NCBI GenBank assembly: GCA_016932435.1
Contig: JAFGCW010000005.1
Span: forward strand, 62,001 to 126,000
Direction: 5' to 3'
Length of the DNA stretch: 64,000 bases
Origin: Dehalococcoidales bacterium
GTDB taxonomy: Bacteria > Chloroflexota > Dehalococcoidia > Dehalococcoidales > UBA2162
Shown: piece by piece, positions 35,041 to 43,378 of the stretch
Numbering within the stretch: the first letter of the stretch is position 1
Layout: each line of letters starts with the position of its first letter
Notes under the pieces: model-generated
What the model saw: only the letters and a program-made list of their open reading frames with translations
What the model was told of the DNA's origin: nothing
Databases searched by the model: none
Position numbers and translations under genes: made by a program

Positions 35041-36018
35041 ATGCCAGATATATTAATAGAAGGTAAAAACCTAAAAAAGTACTATCCTGTTAAGAAAGGA
35101 TTATTACAGCGTACCATAGGTAACGTCAGGGCAATAGACGGTGTATCTTTTACGGTAGAAAAAGGAAAATCCCTCAGTCTTGTCGGTGAATCAGGAGCAG
35201 GTAAAACAACTGTAGCTAAAATGGTACTACTTCTTGAAAAATTAACTTCAGGTAGTATTTTGTTTAAAGGTGAAGACATTTACGGTTTTTCTCATTCGCG
35301 TCTAAAAACAACTTATCGACCAAGTGTACAGTCGGTACAGCAAAATCCATGGAGTTCAATGAATCCGAGAATGCGGGTAAGAGATATTATAGCCGAACCA
35401 CTTGTTGTGAATACAAAGCTTACGAAAAATGATACTCGTAACAGGATTATGGAATTGCTTGAGCAGGTGGGTCTATCATCGAATCAGGCAGAATATTATC
35501 CTCATGAATTCAGTGGAGGTCAAAGACAGCGAATAGCCGTAGCACGAGCCCTGGCATTAAATCCGGACCTGGTCGTTCTTGACGAACCTGTATCAGCCCT
35601 GGATGTTTCTATCCGAGCGCAGATAATGAACCTTCTGAAAGAACTCCAGCAACAGCATAACTTGAGTTACCTTGTTATCGCACACAATCTGGCAACGGTA
35701 AGATTTATGAGTCATGACATAGCCATAATGTACCTTGGTCAAATAGTAGAATACGGTGACACGGAAACTGTATTACAGTATCCCCTTCATCCATATACAC
35801 AAGCTCTAATTTCAGCTTCCACTCTCACATTACCGGAGGATCGAGAAGAAGGATTCGAACCTATAATTTTAAGTGGAGAGATGCCTTCACCTCTCAATCC
35901 CCCCGATGGATGCCGTTTCCATACCCGATGCCCAGTTGCGATGGATATATGCAAAACAGAAATTCCTGAATTCAAAGAAGTTAGCAACAGGTTTGTCAGT
36001 TGCCATCTACACAAGTAA
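35041..36018 (+). CDS. dppF: ABC transporter ATPase, DppF/OppF type
   Basis: 325 aa. Walker A GESGAGKT, signature FSGGQRQRI, Walker B LVVLDEPVSALDVS, and C-terminal CRFHTRCPVAMDIC. Second nucleotide-binding subunit of the transporter, 3 nt after dppD. Last gene of the operon; I see no strong terminator before the next promoter. Confidence 0.92.
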   Translation: MPDILIEGKNLKKYYPVKKGLLQRTIGNVRAIDGVSFTVEKGKSLSLVGESGAGKTTVAKMVLLLEKLTSGSILFKGEDIYGFSHSRLKTTYRPSVQSVQQNPWSSMNPRMRVRDIIAEPLVVNTKLTKNDTRNRIMELLEQVGLSSNQAEYYPHEFSGGQRQRIAVARALALNPDLVVLDEPVSALDVSIRAQIMNLLKELQQQHNLSYLVIAHNLATVRFMSHDIAIMYLGQIVEYGDTETVLQYPLHPYTQALISASTLTLPEDREEGFEPIILSGEMPSPLNPPDGCRFHTRCPVAMDICKTEIPEFKEVSNRFVSCHLHK

Positions 36019-36088
36019 TGTGTTGTCTCTGTACTAAGTCTTAACACCAGGCAACAATACTGAAACTTAAACAGGATAAAAACTATAG

Positions 36089-36117
36089 TTGACATCCAAT
36101 CATCTATTCATTATTAT
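36089..36117 (+). promoter_or_regulatory. sigma-70-type promoter of the 14-gene Bcr/FAS operon
   Basis: Consensus TTGACA at 36089-36094, 17-bp spacer, TATTAT at 36112-36117 (5 of 6). It lies 59 nt before the first ATG. It is the only convincing promoter I find before the next change of strand at 48.8 kb. Confidence 0.65.
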
Positions 36118-36176
36118 TGCATAAATACCTAGAGTTACTATGTAAAAAAATTGATATTATCGGTTGATTCTCAGAA

Positions 36177-37325
36177 ATGAATACTGAACTGTTAAGTATC
36201 GGGAAATTCATTGAGGTAAATCGTACTTTCCCGAAAACCGAAGAAATACTGAAGCTGAAAAGTCAGGGAGAAAAGGTTTTCGGATGGCTTTGTACTTATG
36301 TTCCCGAAGAGATTCTCCACGCCGCAGGTATTCTCCCGGTGCGAATTACCGGTTATGCGCAGGAGACCGAGCTTGATGACGGAAGTGCCTACCTGTATAT
36401 AAATAATTGTTCTTTCTCCAGGAGCTGTCTCCAGATGGGTTTAAAGGGTGAATACGACTACCTTGATGGTATTGTCGCCGGCTCAACCTGTGACGGAGCC
36501 CGTCGCCTTTTCGACCTATGGCATTACTACCTGGATGTACCGTTCCACGTTATTCTCTCTGTTCCACGCAAGTATACCGAACGTGCCCATACTCTGTATT
36601 ATGAACAGGTACTTGAATTGAAAGAAAACCTCGAAAAGCATCTTGGTATCACCATCACTGATAACACTCTGTCAGAGTCTGTTACCGTCTATAATAAGTC
36701 CCGGGAATTACTGAAACAACTCTATCAACTGCGCATGTTAGATAAGCCCCCTATTACCGGTGCAGAGACGATGGAAGTGCTGAACGCCAGCCAGAGAATG
36801 CCGAAGGAACAGTTCAATAAATATCTTCAGGAGTTGCTGGATGAACTGGATGGAAGAGAAGGAATCCACAACACCAGGTCTCGCCTGATGGTTACCGGCA
36901 GCGTGATGAATAATCCTGATTTTATCAGGTCGATCGAGGACCTGGGTGGACTGGTAGTCACCGATGAACTCTGTACCAGTACCCGATACTGGTCGGACCC
37001 TGTCGTCCTCGATGACCGGCCAATCCTCGAATCCATTTCACGCAGATATCTTAACAACTTCCCCTGCGCCCGGATGGTTCCATCGGATGAAAGGTTTAAC
37101 CGCATTCTGCAATTAGTAAAGGATTATAAGGTTGACGGTGTTATCAGCCAGATCATCCGGTACTGCGTTCCTTACGCACATGATCTACCACTTCTTACCG
37201 ACCGATTGAAACAAGTCGGGATACCAACGCTGGCGCTCGATGTCGAGTACGATACGTCCGGATCAGGTCAGATAAGTACCCGGGTACAGGCTTTCCTCGA
37301 AATGCTGGAGACATATAATAAATGA
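36177..37325 (+). CDS. 2-hydroxyacyl-CoA dehydratase/benzoyl-CoA reductase family, BcrC-like subunit
   Basis: 382 aa. The family is recognised by the N-terminal GWLCTYVPEEILHAAGILPVR (cluster cysteine C39), followed by NNCSFSRSC and GSTCDGARR, the positions of the FeS ligands in HgdB/BcrB/BcrC proteins. These enzymes receive low-potential electrons from an ATPase partner and either dearomatise aryl-CoA or dehydrate 2-hydroxyacyl-CoA. The gene order that follows (second family subunit, then two ATPases) is that of ATP-dependent benzoyl-CoA reductase (C-B-A-D). Overlaps the next gene by 4 nt. The substrate is not determined. Confidence 0.83.
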   Translation: MNTELLSIGKFIEVNRTFPKTEEILKLKSQGEKVFGWLCTYVPEEILHAAGILPVRITGYAQETELDDGSAYLYINNCSFSRSCLQMGLKGEYDYLDGIVAGSTCDGARRLFDLWHYYLDVPFHVILSVPRKYTERAHTLYYEQVLELKENLEKHLGITITDNTLSESVTVYNKSRELLKQLYQLRMLDKPPITGAETMEVLNASQRMPKEQFNKYLQELLDELDGREGIHNTRSRLMVTGSVMNNPDFIRSIEDLGGLVVTDELCTSTRYWSDPVVLDDRPILESISRRYLNNFPCARMVPSDERFNRILQLVKDYKVDGVISQIIRYCVPYAHDLPLLTDRLKQVGIPTLALDVEYDTSGSGQISTRVQAFLEMLETYNK

Positions 37326-38590
37326 CGACTGCCGAACAGAAGAATAAAATAGACCTGCTTGTCCGTACCTGCCGCATGCTGGCAAGAATGAATCGTGCCC
37401 GGCCTGAGACACGGAAAAGCCAGACTCTCTATTACCAGATGCTGGTGGACTACTATACTCGGATCAACAATGCCCACCAGGAAGGTAAAATGATAGCGTC
37501 ACATACCGTATTCTTCCCAACCGAGATCCTTTACGCCATGGATATCGTCCCGATGCATACGGAAATGACGACCTGGCTTATCGCTCTGTTTCTGAAAGAG
37601 CAGGCGGAACTTCTTGAAAAAGGCGCTGAACAGGGGCTCGTTTCGGAAATATGTTCACCTCACCGAGGTGTCGCCGGTATATTCGCCACGAATTCAATTC
37701 CTCGCCCGGATGTTATTCTATGGTCGAATCTAATCTGCGATAATACCGCAAAGTCAGGTGAACTAATGATGGAATTGAGTGGCAGTCCCGGGTTCTTCCT
37801 GGATAATCCCTTCAGTAACTCACCTGGTGAAATTAATTACCTGGTCGGTGAACTCGAAGATATGATCGGTTTCCTCGAAGAGCAGACCGGCAGGAAGATG
37901 GACTGGAACAAACTCTCGGAGATGGTTGAACGTACCCGGCATGAAATCGAACTTTACCGGGAAATAGGTGAATTACGTAAAGCCGTACCCTCTCCGATGA
38001 ATATCCTCGGTTACCTTGAACTGCTTTCAGCAGACTATATGTATCCTGGCCAACCGGAAGCAACCCAATACCTGACACTGCTGCGTGATGAACTGAAAGA
38101 GATGGTCGAACAGGGCAAAGGCGCTGTCAACCGGGAAAACTTTCGCCTGATGACTCTCTTTATTCCTCCCATGCACCTGATGACTTCCCTTGCCAGGCTG
38201 TTCGATGAAAGGGGTGCCGTCAGCGTGGTAGAACCGTTATTCACTCTCTGGTCGGAGGGCGAACTTGATCCGGATAACCCTTTGAGAAGTGTGGCGATAA
38301 AATCCTTTATGATACCCGAACGCCGAAGCATGTACGGTCCTCTGGACCAGCGGGCACTGGATGATATAACCGAAAGCGCTGAGCAGTATAAAACAGACGG
38401 GGCTATATACTGGGCTTTCATGGGGTGCAGGCATACCTGTGCCACGATCAAAGTTATCAAGGAAACCTTGAGTGAACTGGATGTCCCGATGCTTACCATA
38501 GACTGTGATATTGTCGATCCTACTGTGACATCCGAAGAAGAGGTAACCGGTAAGATAGAACAGTTTTTTGAATTACTGGAAGATCGTTAA
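37322..38590 (+). CDS. 2-hydroxyacyl-CoA dehydratase/benzoyl-CoA reductase family, BcrB-like subunit
   Basis: 422 aa, second FeS subunit. Landmarks: ASHTVFFPTEILYAMDIVPM near residue 60, SEICSPHRGVAG and LICDNTAKSG (likely cluster cysteines), and near the C-terminus GCRHTCATIKVIKE. It is longer than the BcrC-like partner, as BcrB is in known reductases. Translationally coupled at both ends (ATGA overlap upstream, 1-nt gap to the ATPase). Together with 36177 it would form the catalytic heterodimer. Confidence 0.83.
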   Translation: MTTAEQKNKIDLLVRTCRMLARMNRARPETRKSQTLYYQMLVDYYTRINNAHQEGKMIASHTVFFPTEILYAMDIVPMHTEMTTWLIALFLKEQAELLEKGAEQGLVSEICSPHRGVAGIFATNSIPRPDVILWSNLICDNTAKSGELMMELSGSPGFFLDNPFSNSPGEINYLVGELEDMIGFLEEQTGRKMDWNKLSEMVERTRHEIELYREIGELRKAVPSPMNILGYLELLSADYMYPGQPEATQYLTLLRDELKEMVEQGKGAVNRENFRLMTLFIPPMHLMTSLARLFDERGAVSVVEPLFTLWSEGELDPDNPLRSVAIKSFMIPERRSMYGPLDQRALDDITESAEQYKTDGAIYWAFMGCRHTCATIKVIKETLSELDVPMLTIDCDIVDPTVTSEEEVTGKIEQFFELLEDR

Positions 38591-38591
38591 T

Positions 38592-39383
38592 ATGGCAAAT
38601 ACGATTGGTATCGATGTCGGTAGTCTTAACACAAAAGTCGTCGTCCTGGGAGATGACGGTATTCTCGGTATTGCCGCTGGCTCAACCGGGGATAATGTAG
38701 AAGCGGAAGCACGGAAGGTACTGAATTCTGCTTTGAATCAAACACGACTGAACATGGATAGCCTTCCGATCGTGGCTACCGGAACAGGTGCCAAACTGGT
38801 TTCGTTCGCTCCTTCGCAAAAATCAGTGAATACCTGCCTGGCAAGGGGTATCCATTATCTTTACCCTTCAGTCCGAATGGTAATTGATATGGGAGCTGAA
38901 AGTACTACTGTCGTAAAGGTGAACAGCCGGGGACGTCTTGATGACTGGGCAAATCACGATAAATGTGCTTCAGGCACCGGTCTCTTTTTACAGCAGATGG
39001 CCAAGTTGATGAAGCTGTCGCTGGAACAGATGTCCGAGCTTTCACTGAAGGCTGAAGGACGGGCTGACATTACCAATACCTGTGCCGTATTCGCTGAATC
39101 CGAAGTCATTTCTCACGTCCACCGCGTTCCGCCTACACCGATGCCTGAAATTGCAGCAGGTATCTATTACTCCGTAGTCAGCCGTGTTATCGCTCTGTGT
39201 AAAAGGATAGGTATCGAGAGAGATATTGCTGTTGCAGGTGGTGTTTCATTGATAGATGGGATAACACACAGCCTTGAGTCAGAACTCGGTTTTGAAGTAC
39301 TCAGGCCTGAGTACCCTCAGTCAGTTGCCGCTCTCGGTGCGGCGATTATATCGAAGGAGAATGAGGAGAAATCTCAGAAATGA
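38592..39383 (+). CDS. ASKHA-type acyl-CoA dehydratase/reductase activase (BcrA/BadF-like)
   Basis: 263 aa from the ATG at 38592, directly after the previous stop. The actin-like ATPase fold starts GIDVGSLNTKVVVLG. Cluster cysteines C125 (HDKCASGTG) and C164 (TNTCAVFAES) would hold the bridging [4Fe-4S] cluster between two activase subunits. It hydrolyses ATP to lower the potential of electrons given to the FeS partner. The two different activase genes side by side resemble BcrA/BcrD more than the single HgdC type. Confidence 0.88.
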   Translation: MANTIGIDVGSLNTKVVVLGDDGILGIAAGSTGDNVEAEARKVLNSALNQTRLNMDSLPIVATGTGAKLVSFAPSQKSVNTCLARGIHYLYPSVRMVIDMGAESTTVVKVNSRGRLDDWANHDKCASGTGLFLQQMAKLMKLSLEQMSELSLKAEGRADITNTCAVFAESEVISHVHRVPPTPMPEIAAGIYYSVVSRVIALCKRIGIERDIAVAGGVSLIDGITHSLESELGFEVLRPEYPQSVAALGAAIISKENEEKSQK

Positions 39384-40447
39384 TTTTCGCAGGAATAGAT
39401 ATAGGTTCAAGAGCAGCCAAGGCTGTTATCATGAATGACAGTGAAATAATCGGCAGCACCATCCAGGATACAGGTCCTGAAAGTGTAAAGACTGCCTACG
39501 CTGCCATCGAAGCAGCGATGAAAGAACAGGAATTGACCCTTGATGATATCGATTACACTGTTGCCACCGGTTACGGCCGAATCCTGGTACCATTCGCGGC
39601 AGAGAATGTCTCCGAGATCAGCTGTCATGCCCGTGGTATAAACTGGTACTATCCGTCCGTGAGGACTATTCTCGATATGGGAGGTCAGGACTGCAAGGCG
39701 ATAAACTGCAATGAGGAAGGTCACGTTACCAACTTCGTCATGAATGATAAGTGCGCCGGAGGTACCGGACGTTTCCTGGAGATGATCGCCGACGTTCTTG
39801 ATATACCTCTGGACGAAATCGGTACTCTTGCCCTGAAATCCTCAAGTGAAATCCCTTTTAATACAATATGTGCGGTTTTCGCCAAATCCGAAGCGATCGT
39901 CCACCTCCGGCATGGCGTTCCAAAGAGAGATATATTAGCCGGCCTTAATGAAGCAATTTCCGTTCGCTGCCACAATCTACTCAAGAAGATAACCATTGAA
40001 AACGATTTCACTATAACCGGTGGAATTGCTAAAAATTCCGGAATGGTAGAAAAGATAACAAAGAAGATTGGCCTCGAGCCGCTTCTCGCAGAGGACCCAC
40101 AGCTGATAGGAGCACTGGGAGCAGCGATATACGCACGTGAGAAATACCTGGGTAAAGGAACCGGTAGTGACACGAAAATGCAATACGGGTATAATGACGC
40201 ATCCGGTGATTACTATATCACGATCGATACGGGTAAGTGCGATAGCTGTGGAAAATGCGTATCTACATGCCCTTCGGAGATTTTCGAGATAACCACAGCT
40301 GAGAACGGTAAATTTGTGGCGAGAGTGAAAGAAGCATTACGCAAGAAACTATCAATATTATGCCCGGGAGCAGGTAATTGTTACGGTAATGATAATGGTA
40401 ACTGCCAGGCTGTATGTCCTGAAGATGCGATTACGTTAAGCTGGTGA
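39380..40447 (+). CDS. ASKHA activase fused to a two-cluster ferredoxin domain (BcrD-like)
   Basis: 355 aa. Residues 1-260 are an activase (GIDIGSRAAKAVIMND; C125 in NDKCAGGTGRF; C164 in TICAVFAKSE). The extra C-terminal 77 residues form a ferredoxin-like unit. One cluster motif is C287-C290-C293-C297 (CDSCGKCVSTCP). The second is C328, C334, C342, C346 with unusual wide spacing. The fusion would feed electrons straight into the ATPase without a free ferredoxin. It overlaps the preceding activase by 4 nt (ATGA). Confidence 0.87.
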   Translation: MIFAGIDIGSRAAKAVIMNDSEIIGSTIQDTGPESVKTAYAAIEAAMKEQELTLDDIDYTVATGYGRILVPFAAENVSEISCHARGINWYYPSVRTILDMGGQDCKAINCNEEGHVTNFVMNDKCAGGTGRFLEMIADVLDIPLDEIGTLALKSSSEIPFNTICAVFAKSEAIVHLRHGVPKRDILAGLNEAISVRCHNLLKKITIENDFTITGGIAKNSGMVEKITKKIGLEPLLAEDPQLIGALGAAIYAREKYLGKGTGSDTKMQYGYNDASGDYYITIDTGKCDSCGKCVSTCPSEIFEITTAENGKFVARVKEALRKKLSILCPGAGNCYGNDNGNCQAVCPEDAITLSW

Positions 40448-40451
40448 TTGT

Positions 40452-40862
40452 ATGCCTCAGCAGAAAATCGACTATGAAAAACTGACCACCGGATTCGAAT
40501 TCGAACCGTCCGGTTTCCGCATTGATGGAGATTCAATGAACAAATATCTCGATGCGGTAGATGGCGATAAAAATATTTATGAGAAAGACAATATCGTCCC
40601 GCCGATGTCGGTAGCGGCTCTTGCCATGACAGCGATGGCGGAAGGTATATCGATGCCACCCGGAGCTGTCCATGTCTCACAGGATATTCAGTTTCTTAAT
40701 ACGGTCAGGATCAATGAAGAACTTACCAGCGTTGCCAGGGTAAACAGGATCGTAAAGCGTGGGAAAATCCATATGCTGAGTATCGGTATTAACGTGGTCA
40801 ATGAGCAAAACACCTCTGTACTTGAGGGAGAAACCAGTTTCATTCTACCGGTATCACAATAG
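40452..40862 (+). CDS. Hot-dog protein, HadA-like (non-catalytic) dehydratase subunit
   Basis: 136 aa, MaoC/FAS1-dehydratase N-terminal type hot-dog fold. It lacks the G-D-x-N-P-x-H hydratase motif of its neighbour and contains DNIVPPMSVAALAMTAMAEG and PPGAVHVSQDIQFLNTV. In heterodimeric (3R)-hydroxyacyl-ACP dehydratases of the HadAB kind one subunit supplies substrate binding and the other catalysis. This arrangement fits the gene pair here. Starts 4 nt after the activase-ferredoxin gene. Confidence 0.7.
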   Translation: MPQQKIDYEKLTTGFEFEPSGFRIDGDSMNKYLDAVDGDKNIYEKDNIVPPMSVAALAMTAMAEGISMPPGAVHVSQDIQFLNTVRINEELTSVARVNRIVKRGKIHMLSIGINVVNEQNTSVLEGETSFILPVSQ

Positions 40863-40874
40863 GAGAGTGATAGA

Positions 40875-41312
40875 GTGCCTCTGGAACTAAGAAACCTCCA
40901 TATCGGCAGCAATCTTACTGAGTTAACACGATTCGTAACTCAGGAGAAGATAAACGCATACGCTGAAGCGTCCGGCGATTATAATCCACTCCACATCGAT
41001 CCCGAATTTGCCGCAAATACAGAACTGGGCGGCACGGTCGCTCATGGAATGCTGATACTGGCATACCTTTCCGAATTCATGACTCAAAATTTCGGTAAAA
41101 ACTGGATAAGCAACGGAAGTCTCAGCTCCAGGTTTAAAGGGGCTGCTTATCCCGGAGATACCATACTCGTTTCAGGAAAAGTAACCTCTGTTGAATATGA
41201 AGAAAAATACGTTCTTGTTGAATGCGATGTGCTTTGCAGTAACCAGAAAGAAGAACCCATAATAACGTGCATTACGAAATTTAAGGGGAAAAACAATGAA
41301 GATATCGGTTGA
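40875..41312 (+). CDS. MaoC-like (R)-specific dehydratase, HadB-like catalytic subunit
   Basis: 145 aa, GTG start with AGGAGAG. The hydratase-2 motif EASGDYNPLHIDP gives catalytic D35 and H40, followed by VAHGMLILAYLSEF. It dehydrates 3-hydroxyacyl-ACP (or CoA) to the enoyl form. The 3' end overlaps plsX by 17 nt. With 40452 it probably replaces FabZ in the elongation cycle of this operon. Confidence 0.83.
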   Translation: MPLELRNLHIGSNLTELTRFVTQEKINAYAEASGDYNPLHIDPEFAANTELGGTVAHGMLILAYLSEFMTQNFGKNWISNGSLSSRFKGAAYPGDTILVSGKVTSVEYEEKYVLVECDVLCSNQKEEPIITCITKFKGKNNEDIG

Positions 41313-42303
41313 TGCTATGGGCGGTGATTTCGCCCCTGAAGAGATAATCAAAGGTTCCATACAGGGTGCCAGAGAGCATAATGTCGGAATCATCTTCGTT
41401 GGACCGGAGAATGTTATCAAGACTGAACTGGCAAAATATGACATCTCCGGACTGGATATCGAGATTGAGCATACCGATGAATACCTGGTTGAAGGAGAAC
41501 ACCCCGCCTTCGCGATGCGTAAGAAAAGAAAAGCTTCGATAATGGTCGCTACTAAGCTGGTCAGAGACGGTAGAGCCGAAGCTATTGTGGGAGTAGGACC
41601 TACCGGCGGTGTTTTCGCTGCCGCATTACAGGCGCTGGGCACACTGGAAGGCCTGAACAGACCTGTCATCGGCGGTCAGTTCCTGGGATTTACACCAAAC
41701 ACGATAATGATAGACCTGGGCGGAAATGTCGATTCGCGACCGGATCAATTACTTGATTTCGGAATAATCGGCACGGTCTATGCCAGGAAATGGATGGAGA
41801 TTCCCGACCCGACCATTGCCCTGGTCAGTAATGGCGTCGAAGAAGGAAAAGGAAACGAAGTAGTCAGAGAAACATACGAGTTGTTCAAACAGTCCGGTTT
41901 AAATTTCATTGGTTATATCGAAGGTAACGATATAGCTCATGGAAAAGCGAATGTGATAGTATGCGATGGTTTCGTCGGAAACATCGTCGCCAAGTTTTGC
42001 GAGGGGCTGGGTGACGTCATGGGGAAATGGCTGGAAACCGAATTGAAAGACAAACTTGATAGTGACGGCATAACCAGTCTCATCAATGATCTAAGGAGAG
42101 CCACCATTCCTGCGGACGCTGTCGGCGGGGGACCGTTATGGGGCATAAACGGTGTTGTCTGCAAGGCACACGGACGCAGCAAGGCTCCAGAGGTTGCCAG
42201 CACAATCGGTACAGCCAAAAAGACGGTTGAAATAGACCTGGTCGGCACATTCCAAAAAGAGCTGGCTGCGATAAAAAGCAGTATGAGTATACCGAATACT
42301 TAA
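41296..42303 (+). CDS. plsX: Phosphate acyltransferase PlsX (divergent)
   Basis: 335 aa. Start KISVDAMGGDFAPEEIIKG and late VCDGFVGNIVAKF are PlsX hallmarks. PlsX interconverts acyl-ACP and acyl-phosphate at the membrane surface. Two core motifs differ from the family: the usual AGNTGALM is VGPTGGVF here, and the GEE loop reads GVEEGKG. This suggests altered acyl specificity. It lies between the dehydratase pair and ACP. With the FakA/DegV genes of the same operon it can pass exogenous or made-in-place acyl-phosphate to ACP. Confidence 0.9.
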   Translation: MKISVDAMGGDFAPEEIIKGSIQGAREHNVGIIFVGPENVIKTELAKYDISGLDIEIEHTDEYLVEGEHPAFAMRKKRKASIMVATKLVRDGRAEAIVGVGPTGGVFAAALQALGTLEGLNRPVIGGQFLGFTPNTIMIDLGGNVDSRPDQLLDFGIIGTVYARKWMEIPDPTIALVSNGVEEGKGNEVVRETYELFKQSGLNFIGYIEGNDIAHGKANVIVCDGFVGNIVAKFCEGLGDVMGKWLETELKDKLDSDGITSLINDLRRATIPADAVGGGPLWGINGVVCKAHGRSKAPEVASTIGTAKKTVEIDLVGTFQKELAAIKSSMSIPNT

Positions 42304-42318
42304 TGGAGGAATGAAACT

Positions 42319-42570
42319 ATGTCGGTAAGTCCTTCTGTTGAAGAAACGGTTAAAAAAATCGTGATGAGAATCGTTCGGAAAAAAGAAGATGAATACTCAC
42401 CGAACGCAACTTTCCAGGACATGAAAGCAGATTCCCTGGATATCGTTCAGATACTCGTTGCAGTTGAGGACACGTATGATATCGAGATCCCGGATGAAGG
42501 ACTCGAAGACGTGACAGATATGGAAAGCTTCGTCGCTGTTATCGAGCGAATTATCGCTGAAAAAGATTAA
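42319..42570 (+). CDS. acpP: Acyl carrier protein
   Basis: 83 aa, acidic, four-helix ACP. S39 in the motif ADSLDIVQ is the phosphopantetheine site. Strong GGAGG start, 15 nt after plsX. It carries the acyl chain for the elongation enzymes encoded downstream. No phosphopantetheinyl transferase gene is in the window. Confidence 0.93.
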   Translation: MSVSPSVEETVKKIVMRIVRKKEDEYSPNATFQDMKADSLDIVQILVAVEDTYDIEIPDEGLEDVTDMESFVAVIERIIAEKD

Positions 42571-42586
42571 TTCTGTGGAATGACGT

Positions 42587-43378
42587 ATGTCACAAAAAGG
42601 AAAAATTGCTCTGATTACCGGGGGTTCTCGTGGTATCGGACAGGCCATAACTCTTAAACTGGCGTCCGATGGAGCCGACGTTATCATTAACTGCCTGCGT
42701 AAGCGGAAAGCCGCTGAAGAAACAGCTAAAAAAGCCGGCGAGATGGGAGTACAAACCCATGTTATCAGGGCAAACCTTGCCGAACCGGAAAAGATCGAGG
42801 GTATGTTCGCTGAAATAAAAGAAAAATTCGGCCGACTCGATATCCTCGTCAATAACGCAGCGTCCGGCATTGCCCGTACTGCAATGGAACTCGAGTATGA
42901 CGCCTGGGACTGGACGATGAATGTGAATGCCCGTGCAGCCCTGCTCTGTTCTCAGCAGGCTGCGAAACTGATGGTGAATGGCGGGGTTATAATAAACATT
43001 ACCAGTCTCGGCTCTAAGCTGGTTACACCGGTATATACCGCGGTCGGTGTGTCCAAGGCAGCTCTTGAAGCACTTACCCGTTATCTGGCCGTTGAACTTG
43101 CCGGTAAGAATATCAGGGTGAATGCGGTTTCAGCAGCAGCGGTGGAAACAGAAACCGTTAAATTATACACCTCTGATCCTAACCTCCCTCGGTCGATTGT
43201 TACGACCACTCTTGCCGGAAGAATGGTGCAGCCGGAAGATATAGCCGACACCGTGGCGTTCCTTTGCAGCGACCGGGCCGAGATGATACGGGGACAGGTA
43301 ATTGTCGTTGACGGCGGGGTATCGCTTACACTAATGAGTGGTACGCAAAGTACGGATGATGGAGAAACCGGTGACTGA
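42587..43378 (+). CDS. fabL: Enoyl-ACP reductase III (FabL-type SDR)
   Basis: 263 aa Rossmann SDR. The spacing Y150-x6-K157 (VYTAVGVSKAALEAL) is that of enoyl-ACP reductases, not the Yx3K of ketoreductases. The segments NNAASGIARTAMELEYDAWD and SKAALEALTRYLAVEL closely follow the FabL sequence I know from Bacillus. TGGSRGIG binds NAD(P)H. It would complete the elongation cycle by saturating trans-2-enoyl-ACP. Confidence 0.85.
   Translation: MSQKGKIALITGGSRGIGQAITLKLASDGADVIINCLRKRKAAEETAKKAGEMGVQTHVIRANLAEPEKIEGMFAEIKEKFGRLDILVNNAASGIARTAMELEYDAWDWTMNVNARAALLCSQQAAKLMVNGGVIINITSLGSKLVTPVYTAVGVSKAALEALTRYLAVELAGKNIRVNAVSAAAVETETVKLYTSDPNLPRSIVTTTLAGRMVQPEDIADTVAFLCSDRAEMIRGQVIVVDGGVSLTLMSGTQSTDDGETGD

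Noticed and set aside
36177..40447. Complete anaerobic benzoate degradation cluster
   Set aside because: No aryl-CoA ligase, dienoyl-CoA hydratase, dehydrogenase or ring hydrolase genes accompany the Bcr-like set.
42587..43378. A second FabG
   Set aside because: The tyrosine-lysine spacing is x6 and the sequence follows FabL; a clear FabG lies at 44611.
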